Positions 43,381 through 52,456 of a stretch of 64,000 nucleotides of DNA are shown piece after piece (the first letter of the stretch is position 1; the number at the start of each line of letters is the position of its first letter). Location of the stretch: the NCBI RefSeq assembly GCF_010993745.1, contig NZ_WOTN01000004.1, positions 62,001-126,000 on the forward strand, given 5' to 3'. Below the pieces are notes generated by a model. It worked only from the letters and a program-made list of their open reading frames with translations, did no database searches and had not been told where the DNA came from. This DNA is from Fodinicola acaciae (GTDB taxonomy: Bacteria > Actinomycetota > Actinomycetes > Mycobacteriales > HKI-0501). Position numbers and translations under genes: made by a program.

Positions 43381-44991
43381 CTAACTCTGAGCACTCGTAC
43401 GAACAATTGTCGGCACGTTGTGCCACCACTGAGCCGCCGCACGAACGCTGGCTGGCCCAGCCTGGCTGAGCTGATCGAGTATCGACGTGTCCGAGATGCC
43501 GAGGCCGTGCGTGAGGCCGCCGAGAATCTCCGCAGAGGCCTCGTCACCACACGTTCGCCAGCGACTAACGTGGACGGAAGCGACCTCCTGCCAGGCAGTA
43601 TTCGATGCTGTCTCGTCGAGATGGCCCAGAGCGCGCGCCGCAGCAACACGTCCACCGATAGGCAGGTCAGGCCGATCGACCAACAGCTGGAAGACACTGA
43701 CGTGCCGCACCGCCGCCACCATTCGCATGGCGTTAATGAGCGAAAGCAGCAGCGCCGTATTCTCAACATCTTTAAATCGAGCCAACTCAGCGGCCAGCCC
43801 ATCGGCCAACCGCTCGCGGTACGGACTGACACGGAACATCAGCACCAAGAGCATGCGGACATCGAAGACAGGACTGAACAACAACTCACGCAGAAGCACC
43901 GGCAGATCGTCGTCAAGGAGATCCCGGCCGTCAGTGGTGATCGGATGCATACCGGTCACCAGCCGGCTGACGATCACCTCCTCGACTGTCTCAGCGGCCA
44001 GGCGCCCATCGCCAGTGCCGGCCGACGGCGGCGAGCATCGCAGGCTTGAGAGGATCTGAGCAGCTAGTCGTCCATTTGGATCGCAGGTCGGCATACTCCT
44101 CTGCAGCTCGCGCAGCAATGGAACAAGGCGCCGGAGCTCAGGCCCGCCAAAGTGGCTCAGCTGGCTCTTGCGTGGACAAGCCAGCAAAGCCGCATAGAAG
44201 GCCCGATCATTTGTCGGATTAGTCAGCTGCCGGAGCACTTCTAGGCTGGCGTCTGGATGCGGGCTGGCATCGAGTACCGATATCACGTCGATAAATACCT
44301 GGTTGGTTGGGTCGGCGCCAAGCGCACCGCAGGCGGCGATCGCCGGTTGTTGACCACGAGGATGGGACAGCAGCCGGCTGTAGGCTTCGAAGCGCTGCAC
44401 CCAGGCGCGATCAGTCGCGACGATCATCTCCGACAGCAGACGTTCGGCCATCCGATCCCAGCCATCCGTCCGGAAAGTGGCGTACGACGGATTTTGAGCG
44501 AGGTTGGCTGTCAACTCATCCCACTCGTGGCCAGTGATGACCGCGTTTTCGTCGATCTTGTCCAGCAGCGTCGTCAGCCGTCTTTCGCCGACTTCATCTA
44601 TGGCCGCTGGCGTCCGCTCCAGCAACGGTGCACTCTTGATGGTCGGACTCAAGTACCGGTTGATCATGTCGACGACCGCTACCAGCGAATTCGGGCTGAG
44701 ATTCAGCAGTTCCTCGTAGCGCCGGATCATGCAATGCCGAATCTGGAGCAGGCCACCTTCCCATTTGGAGATGGTGGCATCGCTGATCTCGTCCGGACAA
44801 CATCCTCCCTTGAAGGCAGCAGCGAACCGGGTTGCGGTTGGAAAAGGATTACCTGCAGCGCCGACGCGGTTTACGTACAGCAGCCAGGCCGTCAAAGCGC
44901 GGCGCGCGTTCTGATCGACGACACGTCCAGGAAGACGACCACTCCGTGGCGGGCGCCCGCCACCAGAACGACGAGGTCTCGTAGCTGACAC
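43381..44991 (-). CDS. XRE-like regulator with HEAT-like repeats
   Basis: A 536-residue protein. Residues about 25-115 resemble an HTH region (FKGGCCPDEISDATISKWEG) as in plasmid regulators. The rest consists of helical repeats of HEAT type to the end (ASVRAAAQWWHNVPTIVRTS). The GTG start at 44991 has a GAGGTG site. A truncated second copy of the C-terminal half lies at 3,614-4,453. It probably regulates the element; no other function can be assigned. Confidence 0.6.
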   Translation of the reverse strand: MSATRPRRSGGGRPPRSGRLPGRVVDQNARRALTAWLLYVNRVGAAGNPFPTATRFAAAFKGGCCPDEISDATISKWEGGLLQIRHCMIRRYEELLNLSPNSLVAVVDMINRYLSPTIKSAPLLERTPAAIDEVGERRLTTLLDKIDENAVITGHEWDELTANLAQNPSYATFRTDGWDRMAERLLSEMIVATDRAWVQRFEAYSRLLSHPRGQQPAIAACGALGADPTNQVFIDVISVLDASPHPDASLEVLRQLTNPTNDRAFYAALLACPRKSQLSHFGGPELRRLVPLLRELQRSMPTCDPNGRLAAQILSSLRCSPPSAGTGDGRLAAETVEEVIVSRLVTGMHPITTDGRDLLDDDLPVLLRELLFSPVFDVRMLLVLMFRVSPYRERLADGLAAELARFKDVENTALLLSLINAMRMVAAVRHVSVFQLLVDRPDLPIGGRVAAARALGHLDETASNTAWQEVASVHVSRWRTCGDEASAEILGGLTHGLGISDTSILDQLSQAGPASVRAAAQWWHNVPTIVRTSAQS

Positions 44992-45124
44992 GTCACCACC
45001 TCGCCGCAATTCTTGCGAGCGGCCGACGGAGAGGCAAGAACTACGCCGCACCGACACCGCGGCACGTACGGTCCGCTCAGCAGCGCGCCAGGTTTCACAA
45101 GGGCATCACTTGCAGAGGAGTCTG

Positions 45125-45478
45125 ATGAAGAAGCACTTGATGGCGGTCGTACTGGCTCTGGCGACGGCGGTGGGGCTGGTCTTGACGGTCGCTCCGCCAG
45201 CCCAAGCGGCAACAACCGGCTGGGTGTATGTCGTCTACGGCGACTGGAACTGCGCGAAAGGTGGCACAGTCACCGGGATCCAAGCCTTCAACGGCGGACT
45301 CTGGTCGACTAACTGGGACTGGGGCGACAACATCATCTACCCGCGGGTGTACTTCAACCAGCAAAATACGCTCAATGCCAATCTCTACTGCTCAACGGGG
45401 TGGTTCAGCGGGTACTACATCTACTCCTTGAACCGCAGATTCACACCTACGGCGAATAACCAGACGTTCTGGGTCTAG
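45125..45478 (+). CDS. Secreted aromatic-rich small protein
   Basis: A 117-residue protein with a classical signal peptide: basic start MKKH, hydrophobic core AVVLALATAVGLVLTVA and cleavage site AQA-AT near residue 28. The mature 89 residues are rich in Trp, Tyr and Asn (GWVYVVYGDWNCAKGG) with two Cys that may form a disulphide. GAGGAG lies 6 nt before ATG 45125, and a strong terminator follows. Such small beta proteins are common in actinobacterial secretomes; no function is known. Confidence 0.7.
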   Translation: MKKHLMAVVLALATAVGLVLTVAPPAQAATTGWVYVVYGDWNCAKGGTVTGIQAFNGGLWSTNWDWGDNIIYPRVYFNQQNTLNANLYCSTGWFSGYYIYSLNRRFTPTANNQTFWV

Positions 45479-45497
45479 CTGGGCAGTCGCGGTGTAT

Positions 45498-45545
45498 CTT
45501 GACGCCTCGCGCATGCTGTTGAGCGCGAGGCATCAAGAGTTTTCT
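45498..45545 (+). terminator. Terminator after the secreted-protein gene
   Basis: A 15-base stem (CTTGACGCCTCGCGC / GCGCGAGGCATCAAG, one mismatch) with a 10-base loop, followed by GAGTTTTCT. It lies between convergent genes. Confidence 0.8.
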
Positions 45546-45768
45546 AGTTTTCCAATATTGGGCATGGACGCGGAGTCTTTGCGTCGTCGATACAGGCCCG
45601 AAGGCTGTTTATAAGCCGCGAATCGAGAACAAGGTCCTTGCGAATCCGCTCATCGGCCGTCCGCAGATCACTGACCTGGAGATACCAGGCGATGTTGGTG
45701 ACGATAAGGGCGGCGATCGTAATGATTACTAACACGAATAGATTGCTGCTATTTAGTTGTTTACTCAT
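45544..45768 (-). CDS. Small membrane protein
   Basis: A 74-residue protein with one membrane helix (residues 10-29, LFVLVIITIAALIVTNIAWY) and a charged C-terminal half with a CIDD...CP pair of Cys. A TATTAT hexamer ends 6 nt before ATG 45768, so the start looks leaderless. Low GC. Function unknown. Confidence 0.55.
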   Translation of the reverse strand: MSKQLNSSNLFVLVIITIAALIVTNIAWYLQVSDLRTADERIRKDLVLDSRLINSLRACIDDAKTPRPCPILEN

Positions 45769-45855
45769 ACGTCCATAATATATCGGTTACCCGCGCGCGC
45801 CAAGCCCGGATGGCTTCGCGCGAGACATACACTGACACGAATTGGAAGCCAATCT

Positions 45856-46824
45856 ATGGCGCTCAAGGATTTACGGCAACGCTACCGGGAGGCTGCCGGC
45901 AAATATTTGGAAGATCTATTGCTACAGCCGGGACCAGCTCGCGATCAGTGGGTTCGTTGGGCTCGACGCCGGCACGTCCAAATCCAGCCCGGTGTCGTCT
46001 CACAGGAAGCCGTCCGCCTGGCACTTGTCGACCATCTGGATCAGACAGGCCAACTTAGCTTTGAGCAGCGACAGGCCATCCGCGGTGATGTCCGCATCTT
46101 GAAGGATTTGGTCAGCCGGGCTTTTCGGGGAGCTCAGCTGGAGGAAGATACGCTCAAGCTATTCCGAGAAACGTTCGGTCTGAGTTCGGATCAGATCGAG
46201 CGAGTTCGCCTAGTACGAGACGGCACTGAGGATTCGCCTATCGTGATCGGCACGATCGAGCGACCGCCATCGGTGGAGACACCGAGGCACCAGACGCTGA
46301 TGCTTATGGAGGAGCACTACCTTGGCCCCGATGGCATTCCTGTCGGCCACGTCACGCACCAGACCATCCGCGCACTCGTCGACGGCCTGGACCACTTGCC
46401 TTACAGCTTTGACACCGATCAGGTCGAGGTCAAGGCGCTACAAGGCGGCACGGAGCGGGCCATGTACCGGACCGAGGTGACAGGCGAGCCGCTGTGGACA
46501 GTGCCGATTTATTTCTCGCGGCCCTTGCGCCGCGGCGAACGGAGGCGTCTGAAGTATCGGACCCGCTTCCGCTATGACAGCCCGCCGCCGCCTGACTTCC
46601 GACGTGGCGTCACCGGCCGACTGGAAGGCCTTGATATCCACGTCCACTTTCACCAGCGGCACTTGCCGAGGCAGGTCTGGTGGACACAATGGGAACACTG
46701 GGACCAAGACAGCGCGATCATCAGTGAGGAGCCGGTCTTGCTCGAAGACGGCGCCGTTCACCGCAATCTTCGCTACGTCGAGCGCGCGGCCATCGGCTTT
46801 CGTTGGGAATGGATCGACATATGA
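45856..46824 (+). CDS. Element-associated hypothetical protein (GFRWxW family, copy 2)
   Basis: A 322-residue paralogue of the protein at 24,659-25,591. It shares the order of a helical N-terminal HTH-like part (PGVVSQEAVRLALVDHLDQT) and a beta-rich C-terminal domain (RRGERRRLKYRTRFRYDSPP, then WWTQWEHW and RYVERAAIGFRWEW). It is the outermost gene of the accessory region, about 150 bases from the junction with the chromosome. Each copy accompanies a transfer module, suggesting a role in element biology. Confidence 0.6.
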   Translation: MALKDLRQRYREAAGKYLEDLLLQPGPARDQWVRWARRRHVQIQPGVVSQEAVRLALVDHLDQTGQLSFEQRQAIRGDVRILKDLVSRAFRGAQLEEDTLKLFRETFGLSSDQIERVRLVRDGTEDSPIVIGTIERPPSVETPRHQTLMLMEEHYLGPDGIPVGHVTHQTIRALVDGLDHLPYSFDTDQVEVKALQGGTERAMYRTEVTGEPLWTVPIYFSRPLRRGERRRLKYRTRFRYDSPPPPDFRRGVTGRLEGLDIHVHFHQRHLPRQVWWTQWEHWDQDSAIISEEPVLLEDGAVHRNLRYVERAAIGFRWEWIDI

Positions 46825-46975
46825 GCAGTGCCCGTTAGCAACGTTGGAAATCGGCCGCCATTTTCAGGCTAGGCTCGCCTTATTTCCAACAAATTCGCCG
46901 CTTTGACCATCAAATCCATCACCCGAGTCCTGGTAAAATACAGGGGTCGGCAGGGATGCACAGACAGACATTTGA
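46825..46975. other. Right end of the accessory region
   Basis: A non-coding stretch of 150 bases between the last accessory gene and the interrupted pilin gene. It contains an inverted repeat GTTGGAAAT (46843-46851) / ATTTCCAAC (46882-46890). The sequence up to CATTTGAC at 46,969-46,976 is the presumed end of the inserted DNA. Confidence 0.5.
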
Positions 46976-47032
46976 CTACTCCGCCGTGGACATCCCGTCC
47001 TCGGCCCGCAGCCGCTGGATCAACCTGCGCAT
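46976..47032 (-). pseudogene. Tad pilin gene (DUF4244 type) interrupted after 18 codons
   Basis: ATG 47032 has GAGGAG 8 nt upstream, and the product starts MRRLIQRLRAEDGMSTAE, the highly conserved beginning of DUF4244 pilins, which continues YAVGT. Here the Tyr codon has become TAG because foreign DNA begins at its third base. The hydrophobic pilin helix and the rest are gone. The gene lies in its normal place directly after tadC. Unless a second pilin gene exists, the Tad pilus cannot be built. Confidence 0.85.
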
Positions 47033-47089
47033 CCGCGCACTCCTCTCGCTCTGCGGCCGGGACGGTCCCGGTCGCGGGTCGCCGGCCGG

Positions 47090-47845
47090 TCACCGCAGCA
47101 CTCCGGCCAGCACCGAACCGACCACCGGCATCACCCCGAGCAGGACGAAGGCCGGCAGGAAACACAGGCCGAGCGGCAGCACGACCAAGACGCCGGCGCG
47201 GCGTGCGGACGCCTCGGCGGTCGCGTCGAGGTCGGCGCGGATCCGCTCGGCGACCGCCGTCGCTGTGTCGGCGAGCGCGGCGCCACTGCTCGCCGAACGC
47301 ACGCCGGCCTGGATGAGGGCGGACGCCTCCGGCAGGTCGGCCAGCGACTGCCACGCCTCGTCCGGCGGAGCGCCCATGGACAGCGCATGGCCGACCGCCG
47401 CGAACCGCTCTCCGACCGGACCACCGACAGCGTCGGCGACCACACGCAAGGCGCTCTCGGTGGTCGCGCCTACGCGTACGGCGGCGGCAAGCAGGTCGGC
47501 GGCGAACGGCAGCCAGCCGGTCGCGGCGGCCCGCTCGGCGCGTGCGCCGGCCGGCTCCAGCCGGCCGCTGACCCGATGGATCGCCAATGCCGCGACCGCA
47601 CCGACCGGCAACCCCCACCAGTCGCCGATCAGGACCCAGGTGGCGACACCGGCAAGCACCGCGGCCGCCACCATCCAGTGCCGCTTGCGCGCGGCCGGCG
47701 GCTCGGTCGGCATGCTCACCCCGCTGCTGACGACCGCGGTCAAGCGCGCCACGGCGACCGCGCGCCGAGCCGTCGGAGCCGTCCACATGACCAGCGCGGC
47801 CGCACTCAGCAACGCGGCAGCCGCGATCGCGGCACTCAGCTCCAT
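47090..47845 (-). CDS. tadC: TadC-like inner-membrane platform protein
   Basis: A 251-residue protein with a type II secretion F-like domain (about 110-220: AAATGWLPFAADLLAAAVRV, then GATTESALRVVADAVGG) between two hydrophobic regions at each end. With TadB it forms the membrane platform that assembles Flp-type pili. ATG 47845 lies upstream of the tadB stop, an overlap of 10 bases. Confidence 0.82.
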   Translation of the reverse strand: MELSAAIAAAALLSAAALVMWTAPTARRAVAVARLTAVVSSGVSMPTEPPAARKRHWMVAAAVLAGVATWVLIGDWWGLPVGAVAALAIHRVSGRLEPAGARAERAAATGWLPFAADLLAAAVRVGATTESALRVVADAVGGPVGERFAAVGHALSMGAPPDEAWQSLADLPEASALIQAGVRSASSGAALADTATAVAERIRADLDATAEASARRAGVLVVLPLGLCFLPAFVLLGVMPVVGSVLAGVLR

Positions 47846-48654
47846 GCCGGACCTCCGGCGGAGGCGATGATGCGGCGGCTCCACCGCAGACCCGCGGCCT
47901 GCAGCGCGACCGCCACGACACAGCAGGCCGCGCCGACCGGTGTGTGCAGGAGCATCCGCAGTGGGTCCGCAGACAGCGCGTAACCCATCGCCACGCCGGC
48001 CAACGGCAAACCGGCCAGCAACCGCGCCGTCATCGACGCTCCGGCCGCCTCAGCGGCCATCCTGGCCCGCCGCCGGCGAGTCGCGGCGAGATCGGCCTCC
48101 AGCCGGTCGAGGACGGCCGCCAGGCCGGCGCCTGTCGCGTCCGCCACTTCCCACGCCGCCGCGAGCCGGCGAGCCGAGTCACCGGCCGGTCCGCCGGCCG
48201 CCGCCCGCAGGTTGGCCGGCGTGCCGGGGCTGTCGAGAAAGCCGGCCTGCACGATGGCGTCCGGCGGATGCGCGCCGGCCCGCAGGTCCGCGGCCAGGGC
48301 GGCCAGCGAGGTCTCGACGCGACGGCGGTCGCTCTCGTCGGCCCGGCGGGCGGCACGGTCGAGCACGGCATTGGTGGCCAAGGTCGCGTACACGGCCGCG
48401 CAGAATCCGGCCACCGGTCCCTGCCATAGCAGGAACGGCAGGCCGGCCACTGTGGCCGTCGCGGCAACCGTACGGCGCGGCGCGGTCACGATCGCCGGCC
48501 AACGCTCGCGGACCGCCGCGCGCAGCCCTGCCAGCGAAACCGCCGGGGTCGGCGAGCCGAGCGCCTGGCCAAGCCTTGCGGTGACCGTACGCGCGGGCCA
48601 CAGCACTACCACGGCCGCCGCCAGCAGCGCGACCGCCGCGACAAGCCCGTTCAT
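47836..48654 (-). CDS. tadB: TadB-like inner-membrane platform protein
   Basis: A 272-residue protein with N-terminal (residues 3-20) and central hydrophobic helices, the cytoplasmic F domain (ETSLAALAADLRAGAHPPDA, then IVQAGFLDSP) and C-terminal helices. Its ATG overlaps the cpaF stop (ATGA). It is the partner of TadC and of the CpaF ATPase. Confidence 0.82.
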   Translation of the reverse strand: MNGLVAAVALLAAAVVVLWPARTVTARLGQALGSPTPAVSLAGLRAAVRERWPAIVTAPRRTVAATATVAGLPFLLWQGPVAGFCAAVYATLATNAVLDRAARRADESDRRRVETSLAALAADLRAGAHPPDAIVQAGFLDSPGTPANLRAAAGGPAGDSARRLAAAWEVADATGAGLAAVLDRLEADLAATRRRRARMAAEAAGASMTARLLAGLPLAGVAMGYALSADPLRMLLHTPVGAACCVVAVALQAAGLRWSRRIIASAGGPAWS

Positions 48655-49841
48655 GACCGCACCGCCGGAACCGCATCGATGCCGGCGCGGTCGGCCACCA
48701 ATGCGCGCAGAGCCGACCAGCCGCTCGTCGGACCACCGCCGAGGCGCCACGCCGGCACGACCACGGCCCGGCCGGTCGCACGGTCGCGATCCAGGATCGA
48801 GATGCTGTCGACGACCCGCACACCGTCACGCCGGACCATGTGGATCAGGCAACGGACCGCCGGCAGCAGCTGAGCGTGCACGGCATCGCGGCCGAGGCCG
48901 CCGAGCGCGGCGAGCGCCTCCAGCCGTGCTGGCGCGTCACCGGCGGCGTTGGCGTGCAACGTGCCGGCTCCACCGTCGTGGCCGGTGTTGAACGCGGCGA
49001 GCAGGTCGATCACCTCAGGGCCGCGACACTCGCCGACGACGATCCGGTCGGGCCGCATCCGCAGCGCCTGCCGGACCAGGTCTCGCAGGGTGATCTCGCC
49101 AGCGCCTTCGGCGTTGGCCGGCCGGCCGCGCAGCGACAGCACGTGCGGATGCGCCGGACTGAGCTCGGCGGCGTCCTCGACGACCAGCACGCGCTCGGCC
49201 GGCGACACCTCGCCGAGCAGGGAGTTGAGCAGGGTCGTCTTGCCGGTGCCGGTGCCGCCGGTGACCAGGAACGCCAACCTGGCCCGGACGATGGCGCGCA
49301 GCAGACCGGCCGACTCGACGGTCAGCGACCGCCGCTCGCGCAGATCCTGCAGGGTGAAGGCGACCGGCCGGAACGTACGCAGCGACAGGCAGACGCCGCT
49401 GCCCGAGACAGGCGGCAGCACGGCATGCAGCCGCGTGCCGTCCGGCAGCCGGCCGTCGACATACGGGTTGCTGTCGTCCAGCCGGCGGCCGCAGGCGGCG
49501 GCCAGCCGCTGCGCGAACCGGCGCAGCGGCTCCTCGTCGGCGAGGTCGGCGGCCGCCTCGACCCGCGTCAACCCGGTGCCGCGGTCGATCCACACCTCGC
49601 CGGCGCCGTTGACGAGTACGTCGGTGACCTCCGGATCGGCCAGCAGATCGTCCAGCGGGCCGGCGCCGGCGATGTGCGACCGGAGCCGGCCGGCGATCTC
49701 CAGCACACCCTGGTCGGTCAGCGCGGCGCCGTGCTCGGCTCGTACGGCGGCCGCGACGTTGCCGGCGCTCGGATCGCGGCGGTCGGCCACCAGACGCCGG
49801 CGGACCCGGCCGACCAGCGAGGTCTCGGCGACGGCGGTCAT
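48651..49841 (-). CDS. cpaF: CpaF/TadA-type secretion ATPase
   Basis: A 396-residue hexameric ATPase of the helicase/secretion-neighbourhood type. Walker A FLVTGGTGTGKTTLLNSLL is near residue 195, the Asp box VLVVEDAAEL near 225, and Walker B MRPDRIVVGECRGPEVIDLL near 265, followed by GHDGGAGTLHANAAGDAPAR. It drives Tad pilus assembly. ATG 49841 overlaps the ssd stop. Confidence 0.92.
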   Translation of the reverse strand: MTAVAETSLVGRVRRRLVADRRDPSAGNVAAAVRAEHGAALTDQGVLEIAGRLRSHIAGAGPLDDLLADPEVTDVLVNGAGEVWIDRGTGLTRVEAAADLADEEPLRRFAQRLAAACGRRLDDSNPYVDGRLPDGTRLHAVLPPVSGSGVCLSLRTFRPVAFTLQDLRERRSLTVESAGLLRAIVRARLAFLVTGGTGTGKTTLLNSLLGEVSPAERVLVVEDAAELSPAHPHVLSLRGRPANAEGAGEITLRDLVRQALRMRPDRIVVGECRGPEVIDLLAAFNTGHDGGAGTLHANAAGDAPARLEALAALGGLGRDAVHAQLLPAVRCLIHMVRRDGVRVVDSISILDRDRATGRAVVVPAWRLGGGPTSGWSALRALVADRAGIDAVPAVRS

Positions 49842-50947
49842 GCCGCCTCCGCGACCGGCAGCATCTCCAGTGAGGAAAGCAGGCTGCGGCACACGTCGGC
49901 CAGCGGTCCGGCGCCTTTGCCGGCCGGCGGCTCGCCGCGCTCCAGCGCCGCGGCCAGGCCCGGCTCCGGCCGCAGCAGACCGGCCAGCGGCAGGCCGAGC
50001 GCCTTGGCTAGGTCGCGCGACTTGAGGCCGGCCGGAGCCGGGCCCCGTACGACGATGCGCAGGTCGGCACAGTGCGGCTGGAGCACCTTCGCCATCCGCG
50101 CGGCTGCCGCGCAGCCCCGCACCTCCGCCGGCACGACCAGCAAGGTGGTGTCACTGGCCTGCACGGCGGCCGTGGTGGCGTCGTCCGGCCGGCGCGGCAG
50201 GTCGACCACCACCAGATCGCGACCGCGCCTGCCGGCCTCCAGAACGGCTCGTACGGCCGCCGGGTCGGCCTCCAGCACGTCGCTGCGGTCCCAGGACAGC
50301 ACACACAGCTCGCCGACCCTGGGCAGCGCCTTCAGCAGGCTCGGTGCGTTGAGCCGGCCCGGCGGACCGGCGGTCAGGTCCGGCCAGCGCAGGCCGGCGG
50401 TCTGCTCGCCGCCGAGCGCGAGGTCGATGCCGCCACCGAGCGGGTCGGCGTCGACCAGCAGCGGGCGCAGGCCCATCCGGACGGCGGTGACCGCCAGCCC
50501 GGCGGCGAGCACGCTCGCTCCGGCGCCACCACGACCACCGACCACCGCCACGACTCGGCCGTCCGCGCTCGGTCCTCCGTCGGCCGCGGTCAGCCGGTCG
50601 ACCAGCCACGGCTCCGACGCCGGCAGCGGCATCACATGGTCGGCGGCGAGCTCGGTGGCCGCCTCCCAGACGCGGCTGTCGTCGGCCTGGTCGGTCACCA
50701 CGACCACCCAGTCGCGCCGCGGCAGCCGCGCTCTGGCGCAGGCCGCGGCTGCCGCCGCGTCGAGCACGACGAGCGGCGCGGACTGCCAGTGCGGGCGAGC
50801 GGCGGCGGGGTCGTGCGCGACCTCCGGCTCCACACATGCGGCCGCGGCCAGCCGCAGCACGTCGTCGAGCAGGTCGGGCCGCTCGAAGACGAGCAACGGT
50901 CGGTTGGTCAGCTCGGTCAGCCACGGATCGGTCGTTCGGCGGGACAC
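49838..50947 (-). CDS. ssd: CpaE-like/septum-site-determining ATPase
   Basis: A 369-residue protein of the MinD/ParA class found first in actinobacterial Tad operons (Rv3660c type). A receiver-like N-terminal domain (about 1-125) precedes the ATPase with the deviant Walker A VVGGRGGAGASVLAAGLAV (near 135), where the usual GKT is GAS, and VDADPLGGGIDL near 166. These proteins localise the Tad machinery and, in mycobacteria, affect septum formation. The GTG start at 50947 has GAGGAGGAG upstream. Confidence 0.85.
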   Translation of the reverse strand: MSRRTTDPWLTELTNRPLLVFERPDLLDDVLRLAAAACVEPEVAHDPAAARPHWQSAPLVVLDAAAAAACARARLPRRDWVVVVTDQADDSRVWEAATELAADHVMPLPASEPWLVDRLTAADGGPSADGRVVAVVGGRGGAGASVLAAGLAVTAVRMGLRPLLVDADPLGGGIDLALGGEQTAGLRWPDLTAGPPGRLNAPSLLKALPRVGELCVLSWDRSDVLEADPAAVRAVLEAGRRGRDLVVVDLPRRPDDATTAAVQASDTTLLVVPAEVRGCAAAARMAKVLQPHCADLRIVVRGPAPAGLKSRDLAKALGLPLAGLLRPEPGLAAALERGEPPAGKGAGPLADVCRSLLSSLEMLPVAEAA

Positions 50948-51688
50948 GGCGCTCCTCCTCGGTCTGGATCCGCACGCCGCGGTGTCGGGACGCCTGGCGT
51001 GGCGGTGACTCCAGCCTGGCCGGATCCGGCCGCCGGACAAGGGGGTCGACGCGAATCTGTGGATGGCCGATCGAGCTGTGGATAACGCCTGATCAGCGAA
51101 AATCTGTGCTACGCGCGCGGGCGCTGTCGGGAGAGCTGGCGACGCGCCGAAAGTGGCCTGGACGCTCGGGCGTGTCGCGCGCGCGTACGAACGCAAACAA
51201 TGGGACACATAGCGCTTTAGAGGTACTAAACGTGCGAATAGCGGCGTAAGGTCAAAAACGCCGAGAATCACCCATGCGCGGGCAGGCGAGACTATGTAAC
51301 GAAAATTTTACTCTGGCGGCCTCTCAACCCACCCCCCGCCCGATCTGGGTGGGGGTCCAGATTGAGACACAGGTACGACAGTTTCGGCCTGGATCGAGGT
51401 CGCGCGGCGGTGAGCTGCGGCGTGTCGTGCCAGACACGCGGCGGAAAGGGGACGACCCCCGCCGGGGGGTGACGGGGGTCGTCTGGGTCCGACTCCGGGG
51501 GGGGCCGAGCCGGACCCGCTCGGTGGGTGCTGGGGGAAGCACCTCACCGAGGGATCATCAGGGCACGGCTTGGACCAATGCCCCAGCGCGGATACTAATA
51601 CCGCATCACGGTCTGTGGTGGCATAAAACCGAACTGTGTCCCGCCTACTGGTCTGACGACGGTTGGTGCCGACGATTACGATCTTCGC
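50948..51688. other. Long intergenic region with G-runs between ssd and HAD genes
   Basis: About 740 bases, divergent on both sides. It holds a CCCACCC/GGGTGGG hairpin near 51,328-51,355 and a G-rich run at 51464-51504 (tracts of 6, 5, 3 and 8 G) able to form a quadruplex. A TACGAT -10-like hexamer (51677-51682) ends 6 nt before ATG 51689. No coding frame is convincing. Confidence 0.5.
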
Positions 51689-52456
51689 ATGGGGCGCACC
51701 GCCGCGTTCTTCGATCTTGACAAGACGGTGATCGCGAAATCCAGCGTGCTGGCCTTCGGCCGCGCGTTCTATCGTAACGGGCTCATCACTCGAAAGATGG
51801 TGGCCCAGGGTGCATACGCGCAGTTCCGGTACGTGTTGCGCGGCGCCAGCCACGGCCAGATGGACCAGGCCCGCGACCGGCTCGCGGCCGTCACCCGCGG
51901 CTGGTCGGCCGCCGAGGTCAGCGCCATCATCGAGAGCTCGGTGCGGGAGCGGATCGGTCCGATCGTGTACGCGGAGGCCGCCGACCTGATCGACGAGCAC
52001 CGCGCGGCCGGTCGCGATGTGGTCATTATCTCTACCGCCGGGGTCGAGGTGGTCCGGCCCATCGCCGCCATGCTGGGGGTCGACCAGGTGGTCGGCACCG
52101 AGCTCGCGATCGTGGACGGTCACTACACCGGCGAGGTGGTCAGCTATCCGGCCGGCGAGGGGAAGGTCGAGGCGATGATGCGGCTGGCCGAGACGGCCGG
52201 CTACGACCTCGCCGACTGCTACGCCTACAGCGACTCGGTGACCGACGTGCCGATGCTCGCCGCCGTCGGTCATCCGACCGCCGTCAACCCCGACAAGGCG
52301 CTGCGCGAGATCGCCGCCGACCGCGGCTGGCCTGTCCGGGATTTCCACCGGCCGAGCCGAAAAAAGCTCAACGCGTTGGCGATCGGCGGTGTCGCGCTGG
52401 CCGCCGGCATGATCATCGGCTGGCTCTGGATGGAGCGCCCGAGCCGCCGTCTCTGA
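51689..52456 (+). CDS. HAD-IB family phosphatase (SerB-like) with C-terminal membrane anchor
   Basis: A 255-residue protein. Motif I FFDLDKT (Asp9 and Asp11), motif II VVIISTAG near 111 and motif III SDSVTDVPML near 182 are complete, so it should be an active phosphatase. A C-terminal helix (LAIGGVALAAGMIIGWLWM) anchors it in the membrane. It occupies the conserved position beside the Tad operon (Rv3661 in mycobacteria). Leaderless start. Confidence 0.85.
   Translation: MGRTAAFFDLDKTVIAKSSVLAFGRAFYRNGLITRKMVAQGAYAQFRYVLRGASHGQMDQARDRLAAVTRGWSAAEVSAIIESSVRERIGPIVYAEAADLIDEHRAAGRDVVIISTAGVEVVRPIAAMLGVDQVVGTELAIVDGHYTGEVVSYPAGEGKVEAMMRLAETAGYDLADCYAYSDSVTDVPMLAAVGHPTAVNPDKALREIAADRGWPVRDFHRPSRKKLNALAIGGVALAAGMIIGWLWMERPSRRL

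Noticed and set aside
17583-46975. Element bounded by the tRNA-Lys 3' end at 17.6 kb and the junction at 46.98 kb
   Set aside because: No repeat of the tRNA 3' half (GGTTCGAGTCCCGG) is seen at the right junction or elsewhere; only an unrelated CCCGAGTCCTGG occurs near 46,920.
46869-47921. 350-codon minus-strand frame across tadC and the pilin start
   Set aside because: Wrong frame relative to tadC and the pilin start; Arg-rich and without domain.
48840-51085. Long plus-strand open frames opposite cpaF and ssd
   Set aside because: Shadows of well-identified Tad genes; composition is Arg/Ala/Pro-rich nonsense.
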